Positions 60,846 through 64,000 of a stretch of DNA of 64,000 bases are shown piece by piece (within the stretch, counting starts at the first letter, position 1; every line of letters begins with the position of its first letter). The stretch is from positions 11,682,764 to 11,746,763 of the forward strand of contig JANVCC010010406.1 in NCBI GenBank assembly GCA_025345505.1, written 5' to 3'. The position numbers and the translations under genes are program-made. Origin of the DNA: Todiramphus chloris collaris. Its lineage: Eukaryota > Chordata > Aves > Coraciiformes > Alcedinidae. Under the pieces are notes generated by a model. It saw only the letters and a program-made list of their open reading frames with translations. It was not told the origin of the DNA and did not search any database.

Positions 60846-61809
60846 TGGAGCATCCACAACTTCCCTGGGCAACCTGTTCCAGTGTTCCAGCACCCCAACT
60901 GTGAAAAACTAATTTCTAATCTAAATCTACCATTTTCGAGTTTGAAGACATTGCTCCCCATCCTATCACTACAAGCCCTTGTAAAATGTCTCTCACCAGT
61001 TTTCTTACAGGCCCTGCTCAGGTACTGAAAGGCCACAGTATGGTTTTTCCAAAGCCTTCTGTTCTCCAGGCTGAACAACCCCAACTCCCTCAGCCTGTCC
61101 TCATAGGTGCTCTAGCCCTCTGATCATCTTCATGGCGCTCCTCTGGACCTGTTCCAACAGGTCCATATCATTCTTGTGCTGGAGGCTCGAAACCTGGACA
61201 AAAATACTCCAGTTGGGTTCTCACAGTACTGAAGGAGAGGGGGACAATCACTTCCCTCTGTTGCTGGCCACAGCTCTTTTGATACGGCCCAGAATACAGT
61301 TGCGGCTTTCTGGGCTATAAGAGCACATTGTTGGCTCACGTTGAGCTTTTTATCAACCATCACTCCCAAGTATTTTTCCTCAGATTACTGTCTATCCGCC
61401 CAGTCTGTATTTGTGCTTGGGATTGCCCTGACCCAGGTGCAGGACCTTGTACTTGGCCCTGTTGAACTTTATGAGGTTGGTATGGGCTCACCTCTCAAGC
61501 CTGACAAGGTCCCTCTGGATGGCATCCCTTCCCTGCAATGTATCAAGCACATCAACAGAGCTCAGTGTCATCTGCAGACATGCTGAGGGTGCACGCAATC
61601 ACACCGACAAAAGATGTTCAACAACACCGGTCCCAGTACTGATACATGAGGAACACCACTTGTCATTGGTCTTCACTTGGCCTTGAGCCATTGACCACAA
61701 CTATCTGAGTGTGACCATCAAGCCAATTCTTTATCTACCAAGTGGTCCATCCATAAATTCCTTATCTCTTCAGTTTAGAGACCAGGATGTCACATGGGAC
61801 AGTGTCAAA
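60846..61809 (-). mobile_element. CR1 LINE (older copy), ORF2 C-terminal piece
   Basis: A - strand CR1 of about 960 bp: the RT C-terminal region and adjoining 3' sequence, decoded as broken frames with MGLFSLENRRLWKNHTVAF and GVMVDKKLNVSQQCALIAQK. It is 5'-truncated near GACAGTGTCAAAC at 61809. In CR1 order its downstream end (TTGTGGATGCTCC) continues into 60167-60020. Confidence 0.9.
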
Positions 61810-64000
61810 CATGATTACAAATATTGCAAATAATAAAATGTAAAGCTGGCTGTGTGGTAAGGCAAATATGGCAAGGCATCACAGTTTTTCCGTTTCATTC
61901 TTCAGGGTAGCAAACTACTTTGTCTGGAACCCAGAGCAGAGAATATTAACTGTCAACTTGAGGGAGAAATGACTTGCAGCCCAGACAGTTCTCCCCATGC
62001 AAAGGTGTAAATGCTGTGTAAAGTTTAGGGCCTGAAATTTGTCATGCTGGTGTTTTCATCTGTGTGACTCGTCAGAGAGAGCTGCATGATGGCAACAGCC
62101 ACTACAGTTTCTTTTCTAGACTTAAACATACTCTTTTTTTTTACCATTTTGTGAAGCATTTTTCAAAGGTTTCATTTGCCAAAGCTTACAAATCTTAAAC
62201 CCTACCAAAGGGTAGTAAAAGTGCAGTAGAGCAGGTTCTGTGGTCTGAATTTCCCCTGAAAGTACTTAACCACTAGGGCAATTTCACGGATGTATCATCC
62301 TTTCTCCATCACAGTTCTCTTTTTCTGTCATTCTGATGTGAGAACTGATAAAGCTTCAGACATAAAGAAGAAGTTCTCAACGTCTCTGTTTTTTATTTCT
62401 CCTTTTTTAACCTCCCTTCCCTTTACCCCTCCCCAAGTAAGGGTATTGTAGAGAAGGAGGATGAGAAGTTTATCAAACTATTTTGATAATGTTTAACAAT
62501 ACACTTATGAGTTTTTAAATTAGGTAAAGTGAATTTGTGAACTGATTGTGTCTCCTATTCTAAGAAGTTATGTTGGACTCTCTAGCTCCAGTGCAGCAGC
62601 ACAAGGTGCCTGTAAGGAATGCAGGACCACTCTTTCTAGTGGTTAAGACAGCAATAAAAAAAAAATCATCATTAAAATTCTGCTATCCAGAGGAAGGTCC
62701 ATGTACTGACAGAAAGCTGAAAGAAGTGCTACAGCATTTGTAAGGAATTATAGACTGAGTAATTACCAGGGAATTGTTACCTGGGAATTCACAGTCTCAG
62801 ATGTTCCAAATGCTATTATTGAGTTACATTTTCCTGTATTTTTTTCTAAAAGTTTCAATCAAGATTGGTCCTGCTGAGTCTTGTTCTACAAGACATCGCC
62901 TGTTCCTAAAGTAAGTGTGATAATTTCTTGCATGGTAGTTAGACCGAATTAGCTGGCACAGGCAAGACTGGAGGTGGGTAATTTTCTATTTTATTTTCAT
63001 GTTGCAGTTTCTGCTGGATATGACTGAGGGCCTATTCTCCTTTCAAGCATTTCACAAAGTTCAGTGGGACTGAGACACCACAAACTGCATAGAACTTAAC
63101 TGCATAGAAACTCAAAGCAAGGACTAGCTCAGGATTTAGGAGACTGGACATGAAAAGCACATCTTACGATCTATCTGGAGTACAAAGCCTTGAAACAAAC
63201 ATGTTTAATGTGAACTAAGACGACAATTTCTTCTTTTGGAGTAGGTGCTAGCACGGATACAGTGGCAGGTTGCTGCAAGCACCCATCCCCTTGGGAATCG
63301 AGGAAAACAAAGGCACCAGCTAATTCAGATAAAGAGTCATGTTGCATGTACAAGGATACTATCAGCCCAAGCAGCTAAGTCAAAGCTTTGTATCTGACAA
63401 AAGTGAGTGCGTTTGTTCCCTTCTGCCTCATTCTCTTGGCAGGTGCATAGAGCCATGCCTATTTGATAAGAAAATTAGAGCAGACTGCTGGTAACATGGT
63501 GTTAGTCCACATAATTATGTGCCTTGATATTGTATATGAACAGGAGATGTCCCCTTAAATTACTCCGAAGATAGCAAGAAACATTAACACCATTGCTGTA
63601 ATGGCCTCTCTTACTGATACGGCAAAGCAAAGCTCATTTGAGATGTGTATTTAATTTTATCCTGTCAAACAGTGAAGTTTCAGAAGACTATAAATAAAGG
63701 CTGATAGTATGTGACATTAAAAGACCGTACATACGAGCTGTCTGTGAAAGCTTTGTACCAAGCCAAGATACCAGGAGGTATGTAATAGTCAAACAAACTG
63801 GAGAAGTAGCAGTAATTCCAGGTCTAAATGGAAAACCTAGCAATTGAATTGTAAATCTCCCAAAGGTCTTCAGCCAACTATCTTCAATAGCACAAGCAAA
63901 TACAGACATGGATGTAGCACTATATTTCACATAATAAAACATGTGGCTAGTACCAGTACTAGTTTTAAGCCTTCCTAGTCTCTCCCACTGCTTAAATTTA
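61810..64000. other. Intergenic to window end, no gene recognised
   Basis: AT-rich sequence with short open frames that match nothing recognised. In human the gene on this side is PTCD2, converging on ZNF366 (from memory); no PTCD2 exon was identified before the window ends. Confidence 0.5.

Noticed and set aside
63688-63942. Antisense 84-codon open frame near the window end as a PTCD2 exon
   Set aside because: No pentatricopeptide-like pattern or other recognisable similarity; it is probably a chance open frame.

Overview
The window looks like a piece of a bird genome. It is AT-rich, gene-poor and intron-rich, and it carries several CR1 (chicken repeat 1) LINE copies that end in the avian-type ATTCTATGATTCT tail. 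The species cannot be fixed from sequence alone, and a non-avian reptile is a less likely alternative. I see no bacterial, phage, CRISPR or recognisable retroviral feature.

Only one protein-coding gene is supported. It is a complete coding sequence for ZNF366 (DC-SCRIPT), on the + strand, in four coding exons: 23768-25063, 27307-27498, 32992-33166 and 35487-36022. The splice sites are all GT-AG, with intron phases 0, 0 and 1. The joined frame is 2199 nt and encodes 732 residues. The order is: a proline-rich N-terminal region with a basic KRK patch, eleven C2H2 zinc fingers (residues about 243-544), and an acidic tail with a CtBP-type PFDLS motif (577-581) and an LxxLL-type LKELL motif (715-719). 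In mammals ZNF366 is a nuclear transcriptional corepressor that marks dendritic cells and interacts with nuclear receptors and CtBP.

Layout. 1-2.75 kb is upstream flank. 2.75-3.03 kb is a weak candidate for the promoter and noncoding first exon: a pyrimidine tract, an inverted CCAAT box, a GA repeat and a consensus splice donor. 3.03-23.7 kb is presumed intron 1, with a CR1 tail at 16.8 kb, microsatellites, and two head-to-tail CR1 copies at 20.3-22.6 kb. 23.7-36.0 kb holds the coding exons. Intron 3 contains a perfect 19-bp-arm inverted repeat. 36.0-36.2 kb is the proximal 3' UTR with two AATAAA signals. 36.2-64 kb is intergenic or unresolved distal 3' UTR, with CR1 copies at 38.3, 47.7, 52.0 and 60.0-61.8 kb and two short tandem duplications (62-bp and 56-bp periods). 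The 60 kb cluster reads as one CR1 nested inside an older one.

I found no convincing evidence of a new biological system. The most useful observations are the full gene model (including the likely false upstream start), the changed second CtBP-like motif, the nested CR1, the hairpin in intron 3, and the two tandem duplications.
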